Below, in pieces: positions 1-7,917 of a stretch of DNA of 64,000 nucleotides; within the stretch, counting starts at the first letter, position 1; each line of letters starts with the position of its first letter. The position numbers and the translations under genes are program-made. This DNA comes from an uncultured Pseudanabaenaceae cyanobacterium (GTDB lineage: Bacteria > Cyanobacteriota > Cyanobacteriia > Pseudanabaenales > Pseudanabaenaceae), in contig CALGKB010000001.1 in the NCBI GenBank assembly GCA_937927915.1, positions 124,001 through 188,000 of the forward strand, in the 5' to 3' direction. The notes under the pieces are model-generated. The model saw nothing but the letters and a program-made list of their open reading frames with translations, was not told where the DNA came from and ran no database searches.

Positions 1-1
1 C

Positions 2-2704
2 CGCTCCTACAGCAATAGACCAGAGCAAAGTCTATTATTCCATGTTGTGAATGGGCTAATGATCGCCTGGAATCTTTCCAAATACCTAGATGAACCCTTG
101 ACTGAGGTAGAACAACGGCTGCTTTGCCTAGCTATGATTCTGCACGACTACGGTAAGTTTTTGTACGACCTGGAAGTAGAAGAACAAATTACAGCGGCAA
201 CAGTAGATAGAATTATAAATATTTGTAGGCAACTAGGGGAGGAATTACACTTTGGAGATTTTTGGTCTGACTGGCATTTCTACCTGACGGATATTGCTTA
301 TCTTGCCCAAAACACCCAGGCAAAAGTAGGGGCAAATTTGGTAGGTAGTAACTGGCAAAAGGTAGCGAAATTTGGCAGCGATGACCGTCGCCTCGATAAT
401 CCCCTCCGTCACCTATTGAGCTTTGGAGATGTTGCTGTCCATCTAACTAACCCTGGTGAAATTCTCACAGATACGATCGGAACAAGATTAAACGAGCGGT
501 TACAGTACTTAGGTATAGACAGGAGATTGTCCTATCATCGGTTACGGGATAGCAGGGGAATTATCACTAACATTATTCACAACCAAGTCATTTCCTATCT
601 CCGTAACAAAGGTTATGAGCCAATCATTTTTCTTGCCGACGGAGTAGTTTATCTGACCCCGTTAGAAAATTCTAATGTGGATATGACAGAAATTAAATGC
701 CGGATTTGGCAAGCCATAGAGAGGACACTAAGCGAGAAATTTAGCAAGGGACAGATTGGTTTTGTCAGGGATGGTAAGGGACTGAAGTGTGCACCTTTCG
801 TCAAAGAATTACTGTCCTCAAAAGCATTGCTGGAGTGCTTACCTCAGGTAGTAGAGTTAAAAGTGGCGAATGTGGAAAAACCCGCTACCGAAAAACGTCT
901 GCAAAAGATGCCCACCTTTGAGAAAAACGAACTGGAACAATATGCAGATATTCGTGCCGATCGGGTAGCTGAATTTATTATCTTTGCACAGCGAGAAGTA
1001 TTCAAAAACAATTCGCAATTTACCAAGGTGGTTTTGGATTTTCTGGGCTTATCTAACCAGTTCAAAGAAGAAGATACCCAGATAGAGAGGGGAGGAGTTA
1101 ATTATGGCTGGTATTGGGTAGCTGCTCACTATGTGCGCCAAAATGCTACCTTAGATAATCAGCAAATGTGTGCTAGATTAGCAGATTTAGCACGACGTCT
1201 TGTAGAGTTATGCCAGCAAGAGTCGAGAGCTACAGAATACACAAGGCAGGAATTTGATCAATACTTGGACAGTTACCTAGAGGTTAGGGGGAGTCTGGTA
1301 CTGAACAAAATTTTTCTGCAGGAGCTGACAAATTACATAAGAAGTAAAGCAGAAAAAAATAAGCTTCTATGCTCTCTCAGTTCTGCTGAGTTTGTAGGGG
1401 TAGAACAACTAGATACTGTAGTTTTATTTAAGCCCCAACAGTACAGTAATAAAAACCCCCTGGGTGGTAGTCGATTGAAGAGGGGGATTTGCCGTATCTG
1501 GGCATTGGAAATGATCTTGAGACGATCGAACTGGGCAAATGATGTGAACCGACTAAAGGATGGCAAGCTTGTGTTTTTGTACATCTATCCTGCCTATACC
1601 TATTCTCCACAGTTGACCAAAGTAGTTAGGGTTTTAGTGTCTGAGTTCAGGCGTATTGATTTTAAGAAGGTGCGGGAGCATTGGATTGACAGTCGCCATC
1701 AAATTGATGCAATCGCCAAGGGAATACAGATAGCAGAAGATGGGCAAAATGATAGTAAATACTCTGAGAAGGAGTTGCCATTTTTAGCTATAATTCCCCT
1801 TGCTACTAAAAGTGATACGCTAAGTGGTAGCTGGGTAGAACCCATTTTACTCTCTCTCAGTTTGCCCCTGTTTTTGGGTGTAAAAGTTGTTGCGTCATTT
1901 AGTCCTATTCCTCTGTATAATAGTGATAGGGAACTACAAGAATATGTCAGTATAGACGGGGGGTCAGTGTTCGCTAATCTATTAGGATATGGCTCCAACT
2001 TAAGTCTACCTAGCTTGGAGAATGCTTTGAAAGCTTTACTGACTATTTATGCCCTGCACATGGAGAATAGAAGTACCAGAAAGGGGAGTGTGTGGGATGG
2101 TATTGTGAAAACAGTGAAGGAGTGTATTACGGATGTTTTGTATGTCTTTTCTATTGCTAAGGAGGGGTTGCGTAAAAGTCAACGGGAAACTCACAGTAAG
2201 GAAGAGGTAAATCGGATTTTGGACTATGCTGATATGTTGTCTATTATTGGAGGTCAAAGTATGCAGGAAAAATTAAGGGCAACTTCTCTGGTGGCAGAAA
2301 AAATGTTTGCTTTTTATCGCGTAAAGCCAAGTGATAGTGGGCACACTCTATTACTACCTTTTAATAAGTTTTTGGATTTGATTCTCTCCGTACCTGACAC
2401 CTGGGACGATGAAGAGTTACTCAATCAGGGAGTGGGTCTGCTAGTAAAAGCCATGGATCGGCAACAGATATTCAGACGACCAGTTCTTTGCGATACAGAG
2501 ATAGACTGGGAAGAGAGGAAATGGCAAGAAGAGGAGAGAATCCAGGAGTTTGTGCAAGTGTGCATCACAGAAGTTTTCCGCAAGATGTGTCAGGGCGATC
2601 GTGCTCTGTTGCAGGAACACAGAAATCGACTGCGAGATGGGGTGGAGTTTGCCTACAAACGCCTGCTCTACAGTCAGAAACAGTCTGCTAACTTGGCAGA
2701 ATAA
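2..2704 (+). CDS. cas10d: Type I-D CRISPR protein Cas10d (Csc3), 5' partial
   Basis: Large subunit of the type I-D Cascade-like complex. The frame is open to the window edge, so the true start lies upstream; the first possible in-window start is GTG 47, giving 885 residues. Numbered from that GTG, an HD-nuclease motif (ILHDYGK) sits at residues 31-37, with an upstream His in LFHVV that may be another HD ligand. A degenerate palm motif, ADGVVYL, lies at 197-203, as expected of Cas10d, which lacks the active cyclase GGDD. The order cas10d-csc2-csc1-cas6 is the standard type I-D interference operon; cas3 would be expected upstream, outside the window. Family knowledge: Cas10d supplies the HD nuclease in I-D instead of Cas3. 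Identification is firm; the missing N terminus cannot be assessed. Confidence 0.9.
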   Translation, partial: RSYSNRPEQSLLFHVVNGLMIAWNLSKYLDEPLTEVEQRLLCLAMILHDYGKFLYDLEVEEQITAATVDRIINICRQLGEELHFGDFWSDWHFYLTDIAYLAQNTQAKVGANLVGSNWQKVAKFGSDDRRLDNPLRHLLSFGDVAVHLTNPGEILTDTIGTRLNERLQYLGIDRRLSYHRLRDSRGIITNIIHNQVISYLRNKGYEPIIFLADGVVYLTPLENSNVDMTEIKCRIWQAIERTLSEKFSKGQIGFVRDGKGLKCAPFVKELLSSKALLECLPQVVELKVANVEKPATEKRLQKMPTFEKNELEQYADIRADRVAEFIIFAQREVFKNNSQFTKVVLDFLGLSNQFKEEDTQIERGGVNYGWYWVAAHYVRQNATLDNQQMCARLADLARRLVELCQQESRATEYTRQEFDQYLDSYLEVRGSLVLNKIFLQELTNYIRSKAEKNKLLCSLSSAEFVGVEQLDTVVLFKPQQYSNKNPLGGSRLKRGICRIWALEMILRRSNWANDVNRLKDGKLVFLYIYPAYTYSPQLTKVVRVLVSEFRRIDFKKVREHWIDSRHQIDAIAKGIQIAEDGQNDSKYSEKELPFLAIIPLATKSDTLSGSWVEPILLSLSLPLFLGVKVVASFSPIPLYNSDRELQEYVSIDGGSVFANLLGYGSNLSLPSLENALKALLTIYALHMENRSTRKGSVWDGIVKTVKECITDVLYVFSIAKEGLRKSQRETHSKEEVNRILDYADMLSIIGGQSMQEKLRATSLVAEKMFAFYRVKPSDSGHTLLLPFNKFLDLILSVPDTWDDEELLNQGVGLLVKAMDRQQIFRRPVLCDTEIDWEERKWQEEERIQEFVQVCITEVFRKMCQGDRALLQEHRNRLRDGVEFAYKRLLYSQKQSANLAE

Positions 2705-2722
2705 ACTAACTATGAACAATAC

Positions 2723-2729
2723 AGGAGGT
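2723..2729 (+). promoter_or_regulatory. Shine-Dalgarno site of csc2
   Basis: AGGAGGT lies 6 bases before ATG 2736. It decides the csc2 start against the in-frame ATG at 2712 and the longer open frame that begins inside cas10d. It is one of the strongest ribosome sites in the window and fits a backbone subunit needed in several copies. Confidence 0.8.
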
Positions 2730-2735
2730 AAAACT

Positions 2736-3815
2736 ATGACAATGACTCTGGCAAATTTGACTTCTTTCTTTCACACAGAAATTCCCCGTTTGCCCAATGG
2801 TAAGTATATCCACTTTGTTACTCTCCGTTACAGTAAGTCTTTCCCTGTCTTTCGCACTGATGAGGTTCTCAATACAGTACGTACAGCAGCAGGTTTGCAG
2901 GATCAAAAGCCTATCAGTCGCTTGGTGATGTTCAAGCGCAAACAGACCACGCCTGAGAGATTAGTAGGAAGAGAACTATTGCGGTCTTTGGGTTTGACTA
3001 GCGCTAACAAGGATGACAAAGAGAAATATTGTGCTTACAATGGGGAGGAGTCTTGTAAAAAATGCCCTGACTGTATCATCTACGGATTCGCCATTGGTGA
3101 TAGCGGTTCAGAACGATCGAAGGTCTTGTCCGATTCTGCTTTTTCTATCACTCCCTATGAGGTATCCCACCGATCGTTTACTTTTAATGCTCCCTCAGAA
3201 CAGGGAACAATGAGCGAAGGTGGTAAAATGCGATCGAGTATCAATGAGCAAGACCATGTGTTACCCGAGATTACCTTTCCTGCCATTGAAACCTTGCGCG
3301 ACCCCACCAGAGAATCTTTTATCTATGTTTTGGGAAATCTATTGCGGACAAAACGCTACGGAGCGCAGGAAACCCGCACAGGGGTCATGGAAAACCATAT
3401 TGTGGGTATTATTTGTGCTGATGGAGAAATTTTTAGCAATCTGCATTTTACACAGGGTTTGTATGATAGTTTGGGTCTTACCAATGGTCATTTGCCGTCA
3501 TTTAGTGAGTTAAAGGAAACGGCGGAGAAAGTTATGACAGATTTGTTGCAGAAGGAAATGGTGCGTGTTAGTCACTGTTTATGTGGTGAGGATTTAGCAG
3601 CTGTGTTGCAGGAGGTGCAGTCAATTTACCAAGATTCGGAGCTATTAAGACAGACGATGACAGTTCTGTATAAGCAGACCACTACATACTCAGAGAAGTA
3701 CGGGGCTTATGCGTCAAAAGATCAAAGCGGTGGTGAGGATGGCAAGGCAGGCAGTAAGGGTAAGAACCCTAAAAAGAACGAGCAACAGCAAGAACTGACT
3801 TTGGAGAAAGAATAA
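2736..3815 (+). CDS. csc2: Type I-D CRISPR protein Csc2 (Cas7 family)
   Basis: Backbone subunit of the type I-D effector; Cas7-like proteins polymerise along the crRNA. The 359-residue protein starts at ATG 2736, chosen by the strong AGGAGGT upstream. A cysteine cluster at residues 99, 107, 110 and 113 (CKKCPDC) is a likely zinc site, as seen in Csc2. The C terminus is a low-complexity charged tail rich in Gly, Lys and Gln. The stop codon overlaps the csc1 ATG (TAATG), so the two are probably translationally coupled. Length and order match the family, and nothing suggests loss of function. Confidence 0.92.
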   Translation: MTMTLANLTSFFHTEIPRLPNGKYIHFVTLRYSKSFPVFRTDEVLNTVRTAAGLQDQKPISRLVMFKRKQTTPERLVGRELLRSLGLTSANKDDKEKYCAYNGEESCKKCPDCIIYGFAIGDSGSERSKVLSDSAFSITPYEVSHRSFTFNAPSEQGTMSEGGKMRSSINEQDHVLPEITFPAIETLRDPTRESFIYVLGNLLRTKRYGAQETRTGVMENHIVGIICADGEIFSNLHFTQGLYDSLGLTNGHLPSFSELKETAEKVMTDLLQKEMVRVSHCLCGEDLAAVLQEVQSIYQDSELLRQTMTVLYKQTTTYSEKYGAYASKDQSGGEDGKAGSKGKNPKKNEQQQELTLEKE

Positions 3816-4576
3816 TGAAGCTGTACTTTTGTCGTCTAACTCTCCATGATAATGTTTTTTTTGCCACAAGGGAGATGGGGGAGTTGTTTGAAACAGGTAG
3901 TTATTTGCACAATTGGGCTTTGAGCTATGCCTTTTTCTCAGATGAATTAATCCTGTCTCCCTACGGTTCCTGTGGCAATAGTGCTCAGACTCCTGTGTAC
4001 TTGGAGGATGTGAATGAGCATAGTCTGCAATCTCTAAACAAAGCAGGTGTATATCTTTTCCCTGGTAAGCCTGTTGTTTGGAGTTATCAGATCAATACGT
4101 TCAAGGCAGCACAGACTGCTTACTATGGCAAGTCTCAGAAGTTTGGTGAGGGTAGTGCAAACAAAAACTATCCCACCAACATTGGTCGAGCAAAAGAGCT
4201 GGCAGTCGGTAGTGTCTATCATTCTTTTCTATTGGTTAAGGAGGGGGCAAAGTTACCGTCTTTCCTGGAAAGGTCGTCTGAACATACGTGGATTAGGCTG
4301 GGCAAATGGGCTAGCAAGATCAAGGTGGAGACAAAAGAAATCTCTAACTTCCGTAAAAGGAATGGTAAGTTTATTTGCTATCATCCTGTCAATCCTATTG
4401 ATCTTGAACCTAAGATAAATGTGCTTTTGTACGATCGAGTGGTGATGTGCCCTTGTAGCTTGTTTGGTGTAGCGGAAATGGAGGGGGAATATTGGGAAAT
4501 AAGTACCAATAGTTTTCTACCTCACCCTGTTGCTTTACCTTGTCATGTAGGTTATGGCTATGGTCCATCGGGATAG
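3815..4576 (+). CDS. csc1: Type I-D CRISPR protein Csc1 (Cas5 family)
   Basis: Cas5-like subunit expected to cap the 5' handle of the crRNA in the I-D complex. It has 253 residues, starting at the ATG that shares one base with the csc2 stop. The N terminus (MKLYFCRLTLHDNVFFATREMG) fits the RAMP fold of Csc1, with the conserved LHD and a following aromatic stretch. Its 3' end overlaps cas6 by 23 bases in another frame. The assignment rests on sequence resemblance plus its invariant place between csc2 and cas6. The frame is intact. Confidence 0.88.
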   Translation: MKLYFCRLTLHDNVFFATREMGELFETGSYLHNWALSYAFFSDELILSPYGSCGNSAQTPVYLEDVNEHSLQSLNKAGVYLFPGKPVVWSYQINTFKAAQTAYYGKSQKFGEGSANKNYPTNIGRAKELAVGSVYHSFLLVKEGAKLPSFLERSSEHTWIRLGKWASKIKVETKEISNFRKRNGKFICYHPVNPIDLEPKINVLLYDRVVMCPCSLFGVAEMEGEYWEISTNSFLPHPVALPCHVGYGYGPSG

Positions 4577-5360
4577 TTCTTCTTTACTCGCGATTGTCAT
4601 TGAGTTAGGAGCAGAGGGAAATAAATTTTTACCTGGTACTCTGGGTCGTGCTCTGCATAGTCAGGTGATAGGATGGATTGCCGATGTAGATGCGGTTCTG
4701 GCAGAAGCTATTCATACTGCAAGAGATACGCCCTTTACTATTTCCCCTTTGTTTGGTAATAGACGGCATGGCAAGCCTGTTGTAGGTGAGTCTTTCTTCT
4801 TTCGGATTAGTCTTTTGCAGGGTTCCATCTTACCTATCATTTTGCAGGGACTGGAGAGATGGGAAGATAAAAGTATTGTTTTGGGTGGTCATGCTTTTCG
4901 GTTGAAGGCAATTTATTGTCTGCCTGGTAGTCATAGGTGGGCTGGTTCATCAGATTATAATCTATTGTCCTCTTTAGCCATACCCCAGAAGGAAATTACT
5001 TTGGTCTTTCACACTCCTACTAGTTTTAAGCAAAAGGATTTTGTGCAACCTTTCCCTTTGCCTGATCTAGTGTTTGGTAGTCTGTGGCGTAAATGGAATA
5101 GTTTCTGTCCAGCCGATTGTAAAATGGAGGAGGAAGTATGGCAGGTTTTAGTGTCTGGGTTTGATTTGCAAACTAGGGTGTATCGCTTAGAGGGAGGTGC
5201 AGAAATTGGTTGCCAGGGTTGGGTGCGTTATGTTTTTACAGAAGAAAGACAGGCAAGGTGGGGTTCTGTTCTATCTCATTTTGCTTTTTTTGCTGGTGTC
5301 GGTAGAAAGACAAGTATGGGTATGGGTTTGACACGTTTGAGGGAAAGTTATGAGCAATGA
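4554..5360 (+). CDS. cas6: CRISPR endoribonuclease Cas6 (type I-D)
   Basis: Processes the precursor crRNA at the base of the repeat hairpin. It is 268 residues, usual for I-D Cas6. The C-terminal glycine-rich segment GVGRKTSMGMGLTRL is the Cas6 signature loop. ATG 4554 overlaps csc1; a second in-frame ATG six bases on is an alternative. The stop TGA 5358-5360 overlaps the start of the cas4 stub at 5350. Cleavage of the + strand transcript in the repeat would leave the usual eight-base handle ACTGAAAC. Confidence 0.88.
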   Translation: MAMVHRDSSSLLAIVIELGAEGNKFLPGTLGRALHSQVIGWIADVDAVLAEAIHTARDTPFTISPLFGNRRHGKPVVGESFFFRISLLQGSILPIILQGLERWEDKSIVLGGHAFRLKAIYCLPGSHRWAGSSDYNLLSSLAIPQKEITLVFHTPTSFKQKDFVQPFPLPDLVFGSLWRKWNSFCPADCKMEEEVWQVLVSGFDLQTRVYRLEGGAEIGCQGWVRYVFTEERQARWGSVLSHFAFFAGVGRKTSMGMGLTRLRESYEQ

Positions 5361-5433
5361 AGACTTGCTTTTATTAAGCAGTTTGAATGCCTGGGAATAC
5401 TGTCAAAGACGTTGTCTACCCTTTTTTACCTAG
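5350..5433 (+). pseudogene. cas4: cas4 remnant (27 codons, truncated by deletion)
   Basis: ATG 5350 overlaps the cas6 stop and opens a 27-codon frame ending at TAG 5431-5433. The peptide contains LSSLNAWEYCQRRC, which matches the start of Cas4, where a Leu-Asn-x-x-x-Tyr-Cys-x-Arg-Arg motif contributes the first iron-sulfur cysteine. The sequence then passes directly into cas2. A full cas4 is about 190-200 codons and cas1 about 330, so roughly 1.5 kb has been lost between this point and cas2 (inferred from typical locus order cas6-cas4-cas1-cas2). The stub is too short to have nuclease activity. Confidence 0.82.
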
Positions 5434-5705
5434 TTATCTATGATTTACCCTATGATAAGGCGGGTAACAAGCGGAGAAACCGTTTGCATAAACTGCTATC
5501 TGGCTTTGGCAAATGGACTCAGTACAGTGTATTTGAATGTTTTCTATCTGATATGCAATTTGCTAAACTGCAGGTCGGCATCCAAAAGATTATCAAGCCT
5601 CAGGAAGATGCGGTGCGTATCTATATTTTAGATGCCAGTGCGGTTAAGCGTACTGTTACCTACGGCTCAGATAAACCTACCCATAGGGATACTATTCTGT
5701 TCTAA
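5412..5705 (+). CDS. cas2: CRISPR protein Cas2 (type I-D), TTG start after deletion
   Basis: 97-residue Cas2 of the kind linked to type I-D. LFYLVIYDLP carries the metal-binding Asp after the first beta strand, and GKWTQYSVFECF is the conserved core. The frame begins at TTG 5412 within the cas4 stub in another frame; no ATG or ribosome site precedes it, and the natural start codon seems to have been lost at the deletion junction. Cas2 alone cannot integrate spacers, since that needs Cas1, which is absent here. Expression and purpose are therefore doubtful even though the protein sequence is intact. Confidence 0.85.
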   Translation: MSTLFYLVIYDLPYDKAGNKRRNRLHKLLSGFGKWTQYSVFECFLSDMQFAKLQVGIQKIIKPQEDAVRIYILDASAVKRTVTYGSDKPTHRDTILF

Positions 5706-5721
5706 TATGCTAGTATAGTTT

Positions 5722-5766
5722 TGGCAAACCTCTAGCGGAGCCTATTTACCTAGGGGGTTCGCCAAT
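5722..5766 (+). terminator. Stem-loop after cas2
   Basis: TTGGCAAACCTCTAG near 5722 can pair with CTAGGGGGTTCGCCAA ending at 5766, a stem of about 15 bp with a few mismatches and a loop of about 14 bases, followed by TTTC. It lies 17 bases after the cas2 stop and could end the cas operon before the array promoter. The U tract is weak, so it could instead be a processing or attenuation structure. Confidence 0.45.
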
Positions 5767-5866
5767 TTCCCAGAACCAAGACAAATCAATACTTTTACCA
5801 TTTTGCCTAGCTTACTATTTTCTTCTCTTAGTGCCAATTCTCTTCCAAAGCGGGGGTCTGCCAAAC

Positions 5867-5896
5867 TTGACGCTGTAATCCCTTTCAGGGTATGAT
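5867..5896 (+). promoter_or_regulatory. CRISPR leader promoter
   Basis: TTGACG (5867-5872), an 18-base spacer and TATGAT (5891-5896) form a good sigma-70-type promoter. Transcription would start near 5903, just before the first repeat at 5911. This fixes + strand transcription of the array, in agreement with the repeat ending in GACTGAAAC. Confidence 0.72.
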
Positions 5897-5910
5897 CATA
5901 GGCGTACGCA

Positions 5911-6387
5911 GTTTCTTTCTGATGAATCCCGATCGCGGGACTGAAACCGTTGTAAAGCCTCAGTGAAACGTACCTGTTCAAGTGTTTCTTTCTGATGAAT
6001 CCCGATCGCGGGACTGAAACAGGAATGGCTCTGTACAAGGATTTGAGGGTGCTACGTTTCTTTCTGATGAATCCCGATCGCGGGACTGAAACGGGTGGGA
6101 GAATCTTTAGATTGAACTGTTCCGACCGTTTCTTTCTGATGAATCCCGATCGCGGGACTGAAACCGTTGTAAAGCCTCAGTGAAACGTACCTGTTCAAGT
6201 GTTTCTTTCTGATGAATCCCGATCGCGGGACTGAAACCGGAAATGGCTACTGAAGCAGAACCCACAGGAGGTTGCGTTTCTTTCTGATGAATCCCGATCG
6301 CGGGACTGAAACTGGAATACACAGTCGAGACCGTGTCTTGTCGTTTTGTGGTTTCTTTCTGATGAATCCCGATCGCGGGACTGAAAC
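5911..6387 (+). CRISPR. Type I-D CRISPR array: 7 repeats, 6 spacers, one spacer duplicated
   Basis: Seven identical 37-bp repeats start at 5911, 5984, 6056, 6128, 6201, 6276 and 6351. The repeat begins GTTTCTTTCTGATG and ends GCGGGACTGAAAC, with the hairpin CCCG-ATCG-CGGG in the middle. It resembles the type I-D repeat of Synechocystis in its hairpin and ACTGAAAC handle. Spacers are 36, 35, 35, 36, 38 and 38 bp. Spacer 1 (5948-5983) and spacer 4 (6165-6200) are identical over all 36 bases. The last repeat shows no decay. The leader is on the cas side, with a promoter at 5867-5896. Confidence 0.98.
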
Positions 6388-6465
6388 ACCCTCTTCCTAA
6401 ACCGACTGATTTAGCACTATTGAACCCTACCCTTAACTGGCTGGAAGCATCAGATCTCCATTTCC

Positions 6466-6492
6466 TAGGGAGACCAGCTATTGATCTCCCTA
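6466..6492. terminator. Hairpin between the CRISPR array and the convergent EndoU-like gene
   Basis: TAGGGAGA (6466-6473) and TCTCCCTA (6485-6492) form a perfect 8-bp stem with an 11-base loop, followed on the + strand by CTTTT. It sits between the end of the array and the stop of the convergent gene at 6502, where a shared terminator is expected. Confidence 0.55.
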
Positions 6493-6501
6493 CTTTTGGG
6501 A

Positions 6502-7809
6502 CTATCTAATTACGCAGGCGGGGAACTTGCCAAACTCAGGCGTGGCATCGGGATAGAAGGTGCGAATGCCAGAAGCACGGCGGAAGAACATGGTCTTGAA
6601 GTTCTTGCCATCATCTGTCACATCCAGAATGCAACCATCGCTGCTCGCAGTGTTACTGGAGGGATTGTCACGGAAGGCTTTGGTGACAAACTTCAGGAGG
6701 TCTTCGGCACTCAGAGTATAGCCATAGCCCTTGATAGCGCTCTCGGAAATGCCACCGCTAGCATTGCGCATCCGTACTCCGATCGTGTAAATCACCCCTG
6801 GCACAATTTCCTGTTTACTGCTGTTATTGAGAAGACGACCAGCTAGACCCTTTTCCTGCAGGTCCAAATAACGGGCGTGGAAATGCAAACCACCTACTTT
6901 GCCCCCTGGCTCTGGCTCACCGCAGAAGATATGGTCAAACCCTTTGGTGTTGGGGTCAAACCAAGCCGCTGCTAATTGATCGAGGTACTGGTCGGGGTTG
7001 GTGTACTGGGCAGGACGGTTACCAAAGACGCGATAGCCCGTAAACTGCATGATGCGGTTAAGTTCGGCGGGGTATTTCTTCATGGCGTTCTTGAAAGTGG
7101 TAGCGCTTACAGCAGTCCCAGGTGCCCCGCAGATGGCTGCCATTTCCCGATCGAAGGCAGTGAGAGTAGGAGGGGGTGGGGTAGGGTCAACATTGCCACC
7201 GAAGGCATTATTTTCGGGATTGTTGATTGTGTCAAAGAAGGGACCAGTGCCAGGAATACCACCACCAGGAGCAGGAGTAGGCGTAGGAGTAGGGGAGGGA
7301 GTGCTAGAGCTGGCAACCTGAATGACATTGCCACAGCCGCTAATAGCTGTCCAGTCCAAAACACCGCCGTTATTCAACTGGACGTGGGTAGAAGCAGCAG
7401 GATTCGTTTGCTGATTGAAGGCAGTGATGGCATAGAAAGTGCCATTTTGTAAGCGCTTGCTGCTAGAAGAAATACCGGCAATACTACTAGCTACACGACA
7501 GGTGTTAGTAGATTGAAAGACAGGCAACCTGCCGCAGCCATTGATAGCCACCCACATTAACTGACCGTTATATTCAATGCGTACGTGGGTAGAGTCGTTA
7601 TAGCCTCTATTGATTTCACGGGCATTGTACTGAATGTTGCTGACCAGCCTTTGGGAGCTAGATGTGATACCACTGATGGAACTAGCCACTTGACAGGTGG
7701 AAGTAGCAGTAAACTTAGTTCCAGGGGGGAGAGTCGTTGCAGCAAAAGCCGGAAAAACTAGAGTCCCTAAGTATAGAGGGACTGCCAAAAGTGCACTACG
7801 TTTGAGCAT
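6502..7809 (-). CDS. Secreted protein with two SH3-like repeats and an EndoU-like nuclease domain
   Basis: 435 residues. A signal peptide (about 1-23, ending AFA) is followed by two tandem repeats of about 65 residues, each with a Cys-x-VASSI-x-GI-x-SSS start and a Trp-x-x-Ile-x-x-CG end (about 38-93 and 103-161). Next come a Pro/Thr linker (about 168-182) and a C-terminal domain. That domain holds GFDHIFCGE and GGLHFHARYL. His293 and His309 are 16 residues apart, the same spacing as the two catalytic histidines of XendoU, and Lys360 is a candidate third residue. Family knowledge: EndoU proteins cleave RNA and occur as secreted toxins and effectors. No immunity gene is evident next door. The repeats may bind the cell wall; this is inferred. 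Confidence 0.68.
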   Translation of the reverse strand: MLKRSALLAVPLYLGTLVFPAFAATTLPPGTKFTATSTCQVASSISGITSSSQRLVSNIQYNAREINRGYNDSTHVRIEYNGQLMWVAINGCGRLPVFQSTNTCRVASSIAGISSSSKRLQNGTFYAITAFNQQTNPAASTHVQLNNGGVLDWTAISGCGNVIQVASSSTPSPTPTPTPAPGGGIPGTGPFFDTINNPENNAFGGNVDPTPPPPTLTAFDREMAAICGAPGTAVSATTFKNAMKKYPAELNRIMQFTGYRVFGNRPAQYTNPDQYLDQLAAAWFDPNTKGFDHIFCGEPEPGGKVGGLHFHARYLDLQEKGLAGRLLNNSSKQEIVPGVIYTIGVRMRNASGGISESAIKGYGYTLSAEDLLKFVTKAFRDNPSSNTASSDGCILDVTDDGKNFKTMFFRRASGIRTFYPDATPEFGKFPACVIR

Positions 7810-7917
7810 AAATTCCTGCAGAAAAAGACAGCTTTATTAGGATAATACCCAAACCATACCCCTTAGGTTAAGGTCTGTTTAACTTTCTTTGCCCTGGTAG
7901 TGGCTGCCCCCCTAGTA

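Noticed and set aside
5742-6389. Several open frames over the CRISPR array giving repeated peptides such as MNPDRGTET and FQSRDRDSSERN
   Set aside because: They are translations of the repeat on both strands; the array is non-coding.
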